The position numbers and the translations under genes were made by a program. This document shows, in pieces, positions 53,201 to 64,000 of a DNA stretch of 64,000 bases; positions within the stretch are counted from its first letter, which is position 1, and each line of letters begins with the position of its first letter. This DNA comes from Halichondria panicea (taxonomy: Eukaryota > Porifera > Demospongiae > Suberitida > Halichondriidae), in assembly GCF_963675165.1 (NCBI RefSeq), contig NC_087378.1, positions 7,617,273 to 7,681,272 of the forward strand. Direction: 5' to 3'. A model generated the notes under the pieces. The model did not search any database. It was given only the letters and a program-made list of their open reading frames with translations, and was not told the DNA's origin.

Positions 53201-55880
53201 AGCCAAACAGTTATTAGTCAATCAGCATCACGACAAATTTTACGAAGAGTAAGGATTGCTACATAATATCATCATGAGCAAATTGACGGAACTTTCCCAT
53301 AAGCCATGCAGTCTTACAATGAAGCAGAAACATGTACATAATATATATTCTGCATGTACTGAAGTTGCTGGCTCTAGATGATCTCACCCTTTGCCAGTGT
53401 AGGGGAAGATGCTCAGACCTTGAGGTCGATCACTCCCTTCAAACTGGAAGATGACTTCAGAAGTCTGAGCTTCAATATCATACATATTGAGTGTTCTCCT
53501 TGTCTTATCCGTCCAGTACACTTTGTCGTTAATCCAGTCCACAGCCAGACCAACTGGACTGTCTAAGTCACAAAAGGTGAAAGGCATATTAAAAGCGGAC
53601 AGATTGAAGTATGAAACACAGCTCAATAAATCAAACAGTCATCTGGCGTACTTTTACACGACGTATTTTAATTGAAATCCTAGTTCTTTTGACAAGTTAA
53701 AGTCTACGTACATGATTACAAACTGATGAAAGCCTTACCACTAAGTATTTGGGAGGCCCCTAAACTCTGAGCAGCTACTGCTCCTGTAGCACCAGCATCA
53801 GTCAAGAGGGGAATGGAGAAGAGTCCAGGCGTGTTGTCTTTTATGTAGAATATCAAATTCCTCCTGTGGGGTAAAAAGACAGTAATTAAAGCTTTAGGAT
53901 AACTGCGTACGTATTACCAAAAAGCCACATGCAGAATGAATGACATCATTATTGTACATGGTAATTGAAGTTGTAGGATTAAGTTTGCACACAAAGTGCC
54001 CCACAATAACAGTTTGTAAACAAGCAACAAAATGTGTCGCTGAGAATCATATTTAGACTATCGTTGTTCTTTGCAATGTCCATCACATTCGATATCTGAA
54101 AGGAAACACTTCCTAATAAACCATGAACAGTAGACACGCTTAAAATGTTGTTCAGCTCAGCTATGCTAATAATGACATGCAAATCGGATGAATATTTCAA
54201 AACAAGTACGATCAAAGATGACACCTAAACCTGCTCATATGTTATCTGATACTGTCAACAATGGTTACGGACAAAACACACTGCAGACTAGAGGAATAAG
54301 AAGTACAATTACCCTGTCAAATACCTCCTATGAAGTGGCTTATAATTGTTTGCCACAAAATTGATGCTTGCAAAAGCTTGCGGGCTGTAATGCATGAGTA
54401 GTAAACAAGGCAATTTCGTGGCACATCTGCTTGTGGAGAGAATCACTTGCTTATTAGTACGTTCAAATCTTTCAAGTGCCTGACAACTAATTTAAACTTG
54501 ACAACTAATTTAATTCCCATGCAGCACTGCATGTGTGTTACCAAGACTACGATTTAACTATTGTTTCAGTTTTTGGTGAGATTCATGCACGCGGAAGGTA
54601 TACCATAGTCGGGAAAAAATCTCAGGGTTGTCCCCCCTCATATTGCTCCAAGAAATCACAAAAAATTATTTGTATACGTATGGGTATAGTGCATGGTTTG
54701 CTGGGACACAACCTAATGAGAGTAAAGTAGGAGTAAAGTATATGCGAATCGTACCTGTTTATCTGATTTGCATTTTATTATTAGCATAATTATAGCTAAA
54801 CAGGCTATAGATTATTAATGTGATTAGCATTCAATACTACATGAGTTCCCATGGCCCCATGCACAGGTGCAAGCCTCAACTACAAACCACCTATTTAGAA
54901 AGCAGCCATGCACGTATCCTAATTTTTCCAGCTTAAAAACATTATTTTTACATGGAAAGCAATCATCCGATCATATAGACTCAACCATCGCAATGCAACA
55001 TGAAACTTTGCAGCAACCCTACACGCACATAGCTGTGAATTGCTATTCAATACGTTCACTATCTGTACCATATACAGGAAGGTGGTGGTTGGACAAAGAC
55101 CATTGACACTAAACGAACAACAATCAAATAGCATACCTTGTCAAGCCAATCTCACCATTGATACAATAGGCTAAAAATGGCCACACTATATGAATGCAAA
55201 GTTGGATCAGCTTTGCCATCAGAATGCTATGTGCATAAAAATTATACACGTATATAGAGATATCCTTAGTTACCTGTAGTGATAATCCACGGCAATTATT
55301 CCATTGTCGGAATGAATGACTTGAGCATCAGTAGAGCCATTTATTTCAATTCTCAGAATTGAGCCCCAGGCAGCCACCAGTAGGAAAGGAGTCCTACATA
55401 TAATAAGGGGAAGGAAAGAACATATACACCGTGAGCTTCTGTATGCATTGATATCGTATACACTATTGACCACAATACTTGTAAACATTGAAACATAACA
55501 CCACAACAGAGAGTTAGAGCTTGCTGCAGCTATTATAGAGCTGCATGCATGGGCAGAGATACTAAGAGCGTATTTCAACAGAGGGTATATACATCGATAA
55601 CGTTGCACACACAGGTGCATGCTAGGGGGTCCAATCATATATACAATTGGGCATGGATAAAAGAGTATATATATATATATATTGCTGCTTGCATGTGAGG
55701 TGGCTATAGATATATGCATGACTGCACTATATATATATACCACTAGCCGAGCTATATAGATGCTTACACATCATCATCCAGAGCTCCTTGACCCTCAGGT
55801 TGGGCTGTAGACAGTGCAGCACCAGTTGTGGTGAAGAGAACAAAGGCCAGCAGGGCAGCTATCAGCTCAGTGAAGACCAT
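50235..55880 (-). CDS. YWTD-propeller/EGF/mucin-stalk receptor A
   Basis: Nine minus-strand exons give 696 residues: 55768-55880, 55274-55393, 53739-53863, 53388-53562, 52798-53192, 52554-52673, 51601-52043, 51322-51403 and 50235-50752. A clear signal peptide (MVFTELIAALLAFVLF) is followed by one propeller of LDLR class B type (DWINDKVYWTDKTRRTL, KKRKLYWIDEC). Next are one EGF module (CHPSCGNGVCVPPGTCSC) and a 145-residue Thr-rich mucin-like stalk. A hydrophobic segment of about 28 residues and a 160-residue tail beginning RYHRRRRGSYDVRKRRR complete it. The tail has a YPTV motif that could act as a YxxPhi endocytic signal, and a repeated AAGAQP/AADQP stretch. It shares exon layout with receptor B but has one EGF module instead of three. 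The ligand is unknown; an endocytic or adhesion role is inferred. Confidence 0.83.
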
Positions 55881-57098
55881 TCTTGCAGAAGTTGAGACTT
55901 TAGTATTCCAGTAGGCTCAGTATTACTCAGAGTGCAGAGACTGGTGTCAGTGGTTGAGAGACTGTTGTGAGATGTGACTCTTTGGAGTTGCATTTATAGT
56001 CAAGTTTGCATGCAGTATTACTATACCTAATGCAATTAATACATGGAAGTGGGTGTTGCACAGCTGCTAGTGATTTGTATGGAAGTGAGTCAATAAGAAA
56101 ACTGGCAGGAAATGCACATGCAGCTGATGAAAAGACTGCTCTTGAAAATCTAATAAAAATCTATCTTAATCACAATAATTATCGTGTGAATAAAGCTGAT
56201 GTATAAGTTTACGACAATTCTGTATTATATACACTTAATCTTCACTATCTCTGCATGCATGTAATTTTGGCACACACACAAGTAAATTTGCATGACATAT
56301 GTATTATACTTTATTCCAACGCCATGCAGTTTACTTAAAATTGTGCAAAAAAATACTTTAAAGGGTAGTCTCTTGACATCAAGAACAACTTTGTGCAGAA
56401 GACAAATGCACAGGTTGGTGGCCTAAGGCGATTTATTTGAACAAACTCTTTGAGAGGATTGTTGAACCAGCTGACTACAGATAATCCAATAACAACTAAG
56501 TGCTCCCTTATTGTATTTACTCGAGTTCATCAACAAAGTGTGGTGGTTTGACCAAGGGCAGACAATAACCGTGGACACAAAAACCCTTTTTCTCAAATTA
56601 CATTAGAGGTGCACTGTCACTGCTTTGATGAGTGTTAGGCCATAAAACAGAGACAGTTTCCTGGCTAGAAAACCCCTTAGGTGCAAGTGTACATGAGGCA
56701 CACCTGCATGCTGCAACTATACACTGCAGCAGTGTTTATTAATCAAGTGGGTGTACCTAACAATACATTAATAACTACAGCTAGTCATGAACGTACGGGG
56801 AGGCATGACAAGGCTATCAAGTGGTTTACTGTATGACAACAAGTGTGCAAAGTGTGACAGGAAGTAACATTGGTTACAGCTCAGGTGGCCTAATTCTAAA
56901 AAAAACTTTTTTAGGGAGGAAGGGATTGATACCACCATTTAAACACACCTGCACTATATCAGAGCTAGACGAAAATCTGAGCCCCCTTTGAGCCCCTTGC
57001 TCTCATAATATTTACACAAGCCACTTGCATGTACACTTTTATGAAGCCATTATACAAAGATAAATAAAGTAAGTAAAAAACTAAATATACGAGATAAA
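55881..57098. other. Intergenic region without recognised gene
   Basis: The 1.2 kb between the start of receptor A and the end of the SLC17 gene. It should hold the receptor A promoter. I see only short, unconvincing open frames (for example 56006-56206) and AT-rich sequence. Confidence 0.5.
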
Positions 57099-60000
57099 TT
57101 ACGAAACTTGTACAGTTCCTGGAACAATACGAGCTAATGGTGGCATTTTTGATCTTAAACCATTCTCTACAGATTTACCACGGTCCTCTGGCGCTAACGT
57201 CTCTGGCGGTTGCTTGGTTGGTTTTCCTTGTGCCCATGGTTGCTCCTGGCCGGACCCAAGTATGAGATAAATCAACATTCCAAATATGTAAATCTCTGCA
57301 CTTAATATGAATACTTCTCTCCATTCTTCCTGAAAAGCAGCATAGTACGCGGGAGAGCCTTTCGCAGCAGCTGGCTGTAAGTGGATAATGGGCGGAATTA
57401 ATTGTCACAGGAATGTTATCGAGGTGGCAACTAAGTATTTAACTGCTGTAGAATAGAGCTTTTGAAATTTGATCCACATTTTATACACGTTATAAGTATA
57501 CAGTTGCCATGCTTGTGGTGTAGCGTAGCTTTAAGTGTAACACTGTACACATCACCACCCACAATTAACTAATCAGTTTAAGAACTCAACATCAATGCAT
57601 ACTAACCACAATTACCTCAACAGCAATGGATTTGGCCACCACAGGTCCCACGAAACCAGGTATGGTCCCGGCAGAGTTGGTTATCCCCATTAAAACGCCA
57701 GCAAAACGAGGGGCAATGTCCAGATGATTGATGTTGAAACCCGCCAGTGAGAATCCGGTAGAGCCCACGGCAACCGATAAGAGGAGAACGGCCGAAAGCG
57801 TGTCAGTACCAAAATAGCCACACAAGAGAAGAAATATACTTCCTCCCAAGAAAGCTGAAATTAAAAATTGAAAACAATTTCGATTTATAAGTATGGCAAT
57901 AATAGCATTGTGTGGGAGACACTATAATATTATTATATAAACTCTAAACATTGAGGGAAGAGAATCAGTTTCTATTTGTGTCAATTCTGGCCATTTATAT
58001 AATTTTTAAAAGAAAGACTTTCCCTTTATTTTGTGTGTCATAACATGTTTGTCACTATGTGGTACATGGATACTCGTTATAGGGCACAATGATAGTTGAG
58101 AGATAAGTGTGTTGCTACCTAGTAATGGATGCATATAAGTGAATACAGCTATGTTATCAGAGGTGGTAGGTACAATGTACATGTACAGAATATGCGAAGA
58201 AAGCAATCTGCCAACACAGTACAGTGTAAGCCACACTATATAGCCAGTAACCCCATGTTTCCTCGTAACAGCTGTTGTATCCCATAGCAACAAACATACT
58301 TATGTGTCATTCTGACCCAATGTTGACAAGCTTAACGAGTCAGAGTGTGATCATTGAATTAAGGGCACTGTTGCCAAGTAGCCTTAATTTGATAATCATA
58401 CTGCATGACATTAGTCTAAGAGCATAATAACCTTCCTTCAGAGCACACACAATAGGAGCAGCATATAAAGCAAAGCCCACACACACCCAGGATTTCTTGA
58501 AAGCAAAGCAAAGTAAGAGTGGCTGGGATACACGTATTGATTATAGACAGGTGGTCCTACGGGAGTGGTATAATTAGAGCTAAATTCTATACATCAATGG
58601 CATACACCAACGTACATGAACACAAAGCCATAATTATATTATAATTTTATATAATTATAGGCATACGTACATGCACTGGTGAATATCTTCCTGACGGTGG
58701 TTGTGGAGAGACAGATGCTACGCAGGAAGTCAGTGGCTAGTCCGCTGGCAATGACCAGCACGGCCAGCACCATGTAGGGGATGGCCGAGTACACTCCTCC
58801 CATTACAATACTCTGCATTGGAAGGAACAGAAAACGTGTATACATCACGAAGAAAATTCATCTGTCTGCTACCCGTATACCGAGTTTCGAATGCGACAAT
58901 ATTTCGATATTTTCGGATTTTCGCATAATTCAAAATAGTTAGAAGCGCAATCAGTTGTACAATGTCATTCGCAATCGATTAACCTCACATTCGAAACCGA
59001 TATACATATGTTGTAAAAAAGTAGCCAATGTTATGTCCTATTGACCATACAGTAGTGGAAGTAGTATAAAAGATAATTAATCCTAGACCACATGTGAGCC
59101 GATTTCTAAGAAGCTGGACTAAGTGTCCGAATGTGTACAGATGTAGGGGTGGGTGAGTGCTTGTAGTGGCCATTGTAGAGGTTAGTTTGACCCCATTAGG
59201 TGGTTTTAGGTATTGATGAAAACTGTGCACACCTGTAACCTGTACGCAGAGGTAATTAAGCACACAATTCACAGCGTACAGTAGTGCAGTGTGATGGGTA
59301 CGTTGTGTGATTGTGGGTAAGCTTGGTTAAATCGATGTCTGCCAGAAGGCCAACAAACTAATGACTAGTAACCACAGTGGGCTTTCATGGCGGTATACGA
59401 GATTAAGAAGGGATGTGGTCAGTTGGCGTAACAATATCAGCTGCTAATCGGATTAGTAGCAGTGTGAAGTGAAATAACTGAGATTGAGGTGCAGAACTTT
59501 GCCGTATAATCATTGAGTGGAAAAACTTTCATTAGGAGAATAATTATAACACTTCAGATCAATTATGATAACTAATTAAGAATTGTGTGCAAAGGGGAGG
59601 ATAAATCTCAAATAAAAGGGCCAATTTGATTAATTAAGTTCAGCATGCAGTACTCTAAGAGAGAGACTCACTCCCTGCAGCTGAACTGTTGGGACGGCTT
59701 GCTTGAAGTAGGTGGGTATACAGGTGAGGAGAGTATAGAAGCCCCAATTGTTGCAGAAGTGAGCAACTGTGATCGCCCATACTGCAGGAGACGTGAATAT
59801 CTTCAACCATGGGACATCCATCTGTATATCAGAATTAATACCAAATTAATGTAATTAAGTCGTCTAGCTTAGGCTTACGTAATTGCCAACTAAAGAGATA
59901 TTCTACTCATGTATGGCTGTCTTGAAAATGAAATATAGTCTGACATGCACTGCAACAGTTCAATTAGGGCACTGGTTAGTGGGCATGTGGTTTAAACCTA

Positions 60001-62328
60001 GTACAAGCTGTCACGAGTGCAGCTGTCACCTTCTCCTGGGCAGTGGTGGTTTGATTAGCATCAATACTGCTCTCAATGAAGTCCCTCTCAGCTGTGGAGA
60101 TTCTTGGGTGAGAAGCAGGTGAGCTGAAACCCACCAGAAACCACAAGAAAAACCACAGAATTCCTACAGCGCCTGTCAGAGAAGGACACACCTGTTAGTT
60201 ACCATGGTACAGTGCGGCATGCCCTTACATGGGGACATGTGGTGAGGTAATTTGGCCAGAATGCAAATAAACACACACGTATGTGTACTATACGCTAGTT
60301 GAGTCGTGCTACGTTACAATAATAGAGTGTGTACGATAACCAGTACTAGTGTACCCAGGGGCAGATTTACTTAAGGGGGGGAGGGGATCTAGCTAGATCA
60401 CCTAAAGATCTTAATCGTAATATTCAATGTGGCACGAGGTATACTGATAGTATAGTTTTCAATACCATCCCTTGGACCGCCACTGATATATACATGACTG
60501 TACAAATAGGGAATTACGTAGATCGAGGTACGATAATTATTGGGCGAGTGCATGATCAAATGATGCAATTAAACAATTAAAAAGGCATTACACAGTGTGT
60601 GCTTTGAAGCCTATGTCTTATGCAATGCAATATACAATTTGAGGAAGCACCTGCAATATAGTGTATCAATATAGCTTACCAAACACATAGAAGACTGACG
60701 GCCAACCACCGTCGAAGCCATACTCACACAGCACAGCTGACAACGGGAAGGATATGACATTGCCAATATGAGGACCTGTGATAGACCGGGGGAAGATTCA
60801 AATTATGGCAAGTCTCCAAAAATAGAGCCATAGACTCGCAATTAAGGGACACCTGGTCTTTGGGGGCTATGCTAAAAGTGTCCCCTGCTGGTATTGAATA
60901 AAGAGCTAGCCTCAGGCTCTTGTAACAGTACATGTACTACGCACACACGTAGAAGCCCCTAACCACTGTACAATTATATATATGCTGTACTGTATGTAAC
61001 CACTGCACATTTATCATAAGAGTATCAAAATACAGTGTGGTTCAGAGACAGACAATACAGTAACCATAGAGTTGGGCAATAATGGTCGCCATTTTTCCAT
61101 TTCTTACCTGCATAGCTAATTGTGGAGAGTCTGCTTCTCTCAGCTGGAGGGGCCCACTTCGCCCAAATGGAGTGCATGGCAGGAAATGTGACACCCTGAG
61201 GCAATCACATGACATGATAGAATACTTTGACGCATAGCTACATGTTAGTATATACGCGTGTACACTACTACAGTGCTCTCTGAAGTACTGCAATCCATGC
61301 TTAACAACCATCTCTCCTGGAATAAAAAGTTGTGTCATTAAAATTGCACACTTTTTAAGAGTTTACAGTTCAACTTTCATTCTCGAATATTTTCTACTCC
61401 ATGTGACTCTTGTAGCTAACTACCGGTAGTGCTTTAGTGCAAGGCTAACTCATAATTAAGTTGAATAGAAAGTTTGTGCGAACACAGATGATGCTACCAA
61501 AGATTCTGCTGATGCATACAACGTAAATTTTGTTGCCTAATATTTCCGTGCCTACCTCAAAAAATCCCTCGAGTACCCTGAGGGCAATGAGTAGGTACAC
61601 GCTTGTTTGTGCAGCGAGGGGGGTCAGGAGTGTGAGGAGTGCTGTCATGACGATGCCGATACCAAACACCCACCTCCCCCCATACTTGGTGGCCAGCAAC
61701 CCGCCAGGAATCTGAGTAAACAGGTAACCATAGAAGAAAGCCCCAAGGACCCAACCTGTGAGGAAACGTACAGCTGTCAAATTGAGATGTGTATGTAACG
61801 TACACAGCTACATACACAGGTACTCTAGCTATGAACAATCACTAAAAAAAAATTTTTTTTAATGGTTACTAAATGCTCATTTGAAGTACAGCCAACAAAA
61901 TAATTATGGTGAGAATGTAGCGGAGGCAACAAACCATGCCATAAAAAATGACAATACCAAAATTACTGATACACAATTAACTTGCCAACTTGCTGTGAGG
62001 ACCAGTCAAATACCTGAGCAGTACCAACAGGAACATGATAATAGCATAATTATAGCCTCAGTACATGACCCACCTCCGCTGTTCCTGATTGGTTCCCCAA
62101 AGTGGTGGTTGTACTATTGACCATCTGCACTATGGCAACACTGAGGTTGACCCTGAGGGCATACACATTAACAAACCCCAGACAGGACACTAATGCCAGT
62201 GAGTAGCGGGCAGGGATACAGGGCAGACAATCATAACTCCAGTATCGTCTCCAACCTTTCTTCTTTGAGTGTTTTTGGCTTAGTTCTAAATCGGTAGATT
62301 CTGACAGCAAGTACGTTTTCTCGTCCAT
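57099..62328 (-). CDS. SLC17A5: SLC17 family anion transporter (sialin-like)
   Basis: Nine minus-strand exons (62070-62328, 61556-61755, 61108-61195, 60680-60775, 60030-60172, 59672-59821, 58671-58812, 57616-57854, 57099-57374) give 530 residues with the 12-helix major facilitator plan. Sialin-like landmarks are [15 protein letters not shown] in helix 1, [60 protein letters not shown], and a C-terminal [17 protein letters not shown]. The N-terminal DEKTYLLSE has a dileucine of the type that sends sialin to lysosomes. SLC17 proteins move organic anions such as sialic acid or glutamate with protons or membrane potential. A longer N-terminus from an upstream in-frame ATG at 62430 is possible. 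Sialin versus vesicular glutamate transporter cannot be settled by eye. Confidence 0.88.
58876..59004. mobile_element. MITE-like element family 2, copy B
   Basis: About 129 bases with inverted ends TATACCGAGTTTCGAATG and CATTCGAAACCGATATA, related to the element at 46.5 kb. It lies in an intron of the SLC17 gene. Confidence 0.6.
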
Positions 62329-62741
62329 GATCTGTGTTGCATGTGTATGTATAGTGGTGGGTGGATGTGAAACAGTATATGAACAGTTGCAACTACATGC
62401 AGCCATTTTAATATGTGCTGGAGCTTTCATACAATTTTTTTTCTTTTTGTGTAGAGCTCGTGTAGCCCTAAACTACTAGGGCCTAGTGGGTGTGATTGTG
62501 ACGTTCGAGGTCATTAGACATCTACATGGCTTACTTCAGTTGCTAGGGCATCTGAGAAGTGGTCTTGTGCAAGCAGAGCATGCAGGGCAAATCCTGAATC
62601 CTTTGAGCTAGGTCACATGCTTGTTATTGCTGTAGCAGCCCCTCCCCTAAATTGAGTGCAAGGGGTTCACTCTCTTCTAAATATCTGAAAAACACATGGC
62701 AAAAGTAATTTTGCACTCTAAAATAGCTGCCGTAGTATACA
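62329..62741. promoter_or_regulatory. Bidirectional promoter region, SLC17/EIF2B4
   Basis: A 413-base divergent gap between the start codons of the SLC17 gene (-) and EIF2B4 (+). It contains a TGACGTT CRE-like word near 62500. The promoter role is inferred from layout. Confidence 0.5.
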
Positions 62742-64000
62742 ATGAGCTCCCCAAGGAAGGCAAAAGAGGAGGCATCAAAGCCTGGCAGTAGAGGAGGGAG
62801 TAGAGGGGCCTCCAGGAACACCAGTAAATCATCCGTAGGGGGCTCTAGTGATGGGGCAAGCAAGGGAGCCAAACCTTCAAGGTGCTCAATCATAGAATCT
62901 GATACTATATATCATATCTATGACTAGACTCAACAAGTAACTGAAATATATCATGTACTATCTTTGCTAAATTCTTATAGCTTAATTTTTCTGAAATACG
63001 TGCATCTCCAAGGTCGATATGAATTAATTATTAGGCGATTAGATTTAGATAACTGTGCTGCACCACAGCATATTAACTGAGTGTGTATGTGCGTGTTCCC
63101 CTAGACCTCCCTCCACTTCATCCATGGACCCCCCGTCCAAGTCAACTCTGAAAGGAACCAAGAAACCACCACTTCAAAAAGAAGGATCCACTGGAGCAGC
63201 AGATGTTCGACCACCAGGCTCTCCATTTGAGAAGAAGAAGCCACTCACTAAAGCCGAGCGAAGGGAACTGCAGGTAACGTGCATCATGCTTGCAATGTAA
63301 GATTAAAGTACATGGGCAATGTCATATAAATGGGGGAGTCAATGAGAAAGCCATCTTTTTAATTGGCTGTCATACTGTGTCTAGTAAACTTTTAGGGGGT
63401 CCATAAAACTAGGGTGTTCAATTCTGACATTTTTTTCAAAGAAAGTTGTATAGTATAATTTTTACAATTACAGTACCGAAAGCTATATATTATATTTCTC
63501 CCCAGGTGCTTGGCTAGCAACCATTCTTGGCTAGCAACCATTGATGGTCAGTTGTATGTGTTTATACTTACTGTACATGTGTGTGCAGGAAGCTCAGAGG
63601 AGAGCCAAGGCTGAGAAGAAAGCCCCTGGGGGCAAAGTTGGTGAAGGCGCAGCTGTTGAGAGACAGAGCAGCAATGCAGGTGCTGGGAAGACTGAGCCAG
63701 GGCAGGAAGACCACTCAAAGGTGGTGGTTGGACAGAGAGGCTCCTCTCATAAAATTACCAAGTCTTCCTCTCAGGTATAATTACTCTATCTGTTAATTCA
63801 TAGTTGCAATCACAAGGTAGAGGTTACAATTTAAGTACATTGTGAAGTTTAATGCACGTACATGCAGTATGAGAAAGTTGCGTGCAGTTGTCTTGCAGTT
63901 TTGTGTGGCCAAAAATTATCGTTTTTCTGTCCATTTCAGGACCACCCTCCTCAGAAGCAGGTTCAGTTGTTCACCCACCTTCCTCAATACTCGAGAGCCC
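62742..64000 (+). CDS. EIF2B4: eIF2B subunit delta, 5' part (cut by window end)
   Basis: Exons 62742-62881, 63105-63273, 63589-63774 and 63940 to the window end join in phase and give the first 185 or so residues. The N-terminus is basic and low-complexity (Ser, Gly, Lys). Then comes KKPLTKAERRELQEAQRRAK, matching the charged helix KSRAELRAERRAKQEAERA-type region of animal eIF2B delta. The window ends inside VQLFTHLPQYSR, which matches the conserved SLFSHLPQYSR entry into the alpha/beta/delta fold. eIF2B is the exchange factor that reloads eIF2 with GTP for translation initiation, and delta is part of its regulatory core. The catalytic-fold half lies outside the window. The short match makes this a good but not absolute call. 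Confidence 0.85.

Noticed and set aside
56006-56206. Possible small gene between receptor A and the SLC17 gene
   Set aside because: Short frame with no recognised domain, no splice partners and no coding-like composition.

Overview
The window is animal (metazoan) nuclear DNA, probably from an early-branching, compact genome such as a demosponge. I could not run a similarity search, so the phylum is an inference. Genes have many short GT-AG introns, intergenic gaps are small (about 0.2-1.2 kb), and the gene set is animal (MIB1, ROCK, RAB23, IFT52, MFF, LRP-like YWTD/EGF receptors). I see no bacterial operons, no CRISPR array and no rRNA. Exons were joined by hand from splice sites, reading-frame continuity and remembered protein families; for most genes the joined exons give a clean open frame.

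Layout. 0-5.4 kb: an MFF-like tail-anchored protein (+), a deoxynucleoside kinase (-), and head-to-head with it a short cytochrome-b5-domain gene resembling the N-terminus of NCB5OR (+). 5.4-14.3 kb: a complete mind bomb E3 ligase (MIB1, -, 19 exons, 971 codons, three RING fingers). 14.5-16.7 kb: a putative type II membrane glycosyltransferase-like gene (+), head-to-head with MIB1. 17.1-24.2 kb: IFT52 (-) and RAB23 (+) transcribed away from each other, with a perfect RFX X-box palindrome midway between them. 24.4 kb: a tRNA-Val(UAC). 24.8-41.1 kb: a complete Rho-associated kinase (ROCK, +, 31 exons, about 1393 codons). 41.6-55.9 kb: two tandem paralogous single-pass receptors (-) with YWTD propellers, EGF modules and mucin-like stalks. 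57.1-62.3 kb: an SLC17/sialin-type transporter (-). 62.7-64 kb: the 5' end of EIF2B4 (+), cut by the window edge.

How the genes relate. Four divergent gene pairs probably share promoters: kinase/b5, MIB1/glycosyltransferase-like, IFT52/RAB23 and SLC17/EIF2B4. IFT52 and RAB23 both belong to cilium biology and are the only pair with a strong sequence reason for joint control. MIB1 drives Notch-ligand endocytosis; any link to the neighbouring glycosyltransferase-like gene is speculation.

Non-coding structure is rich: at least four different inverted-repeat (MITE-like or foldback) element families, a dispersed motif repeat, several minisatellites, and (CA)n tracts that sit directly on 3' splice sites. 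In two genes a tandem repeat has copied a functional splice site into the intron. No clearly undescribed molecular system was recognised. The strongest new observations are the shared X-box, the copied splice sites and the uncharacterised receptor pair.
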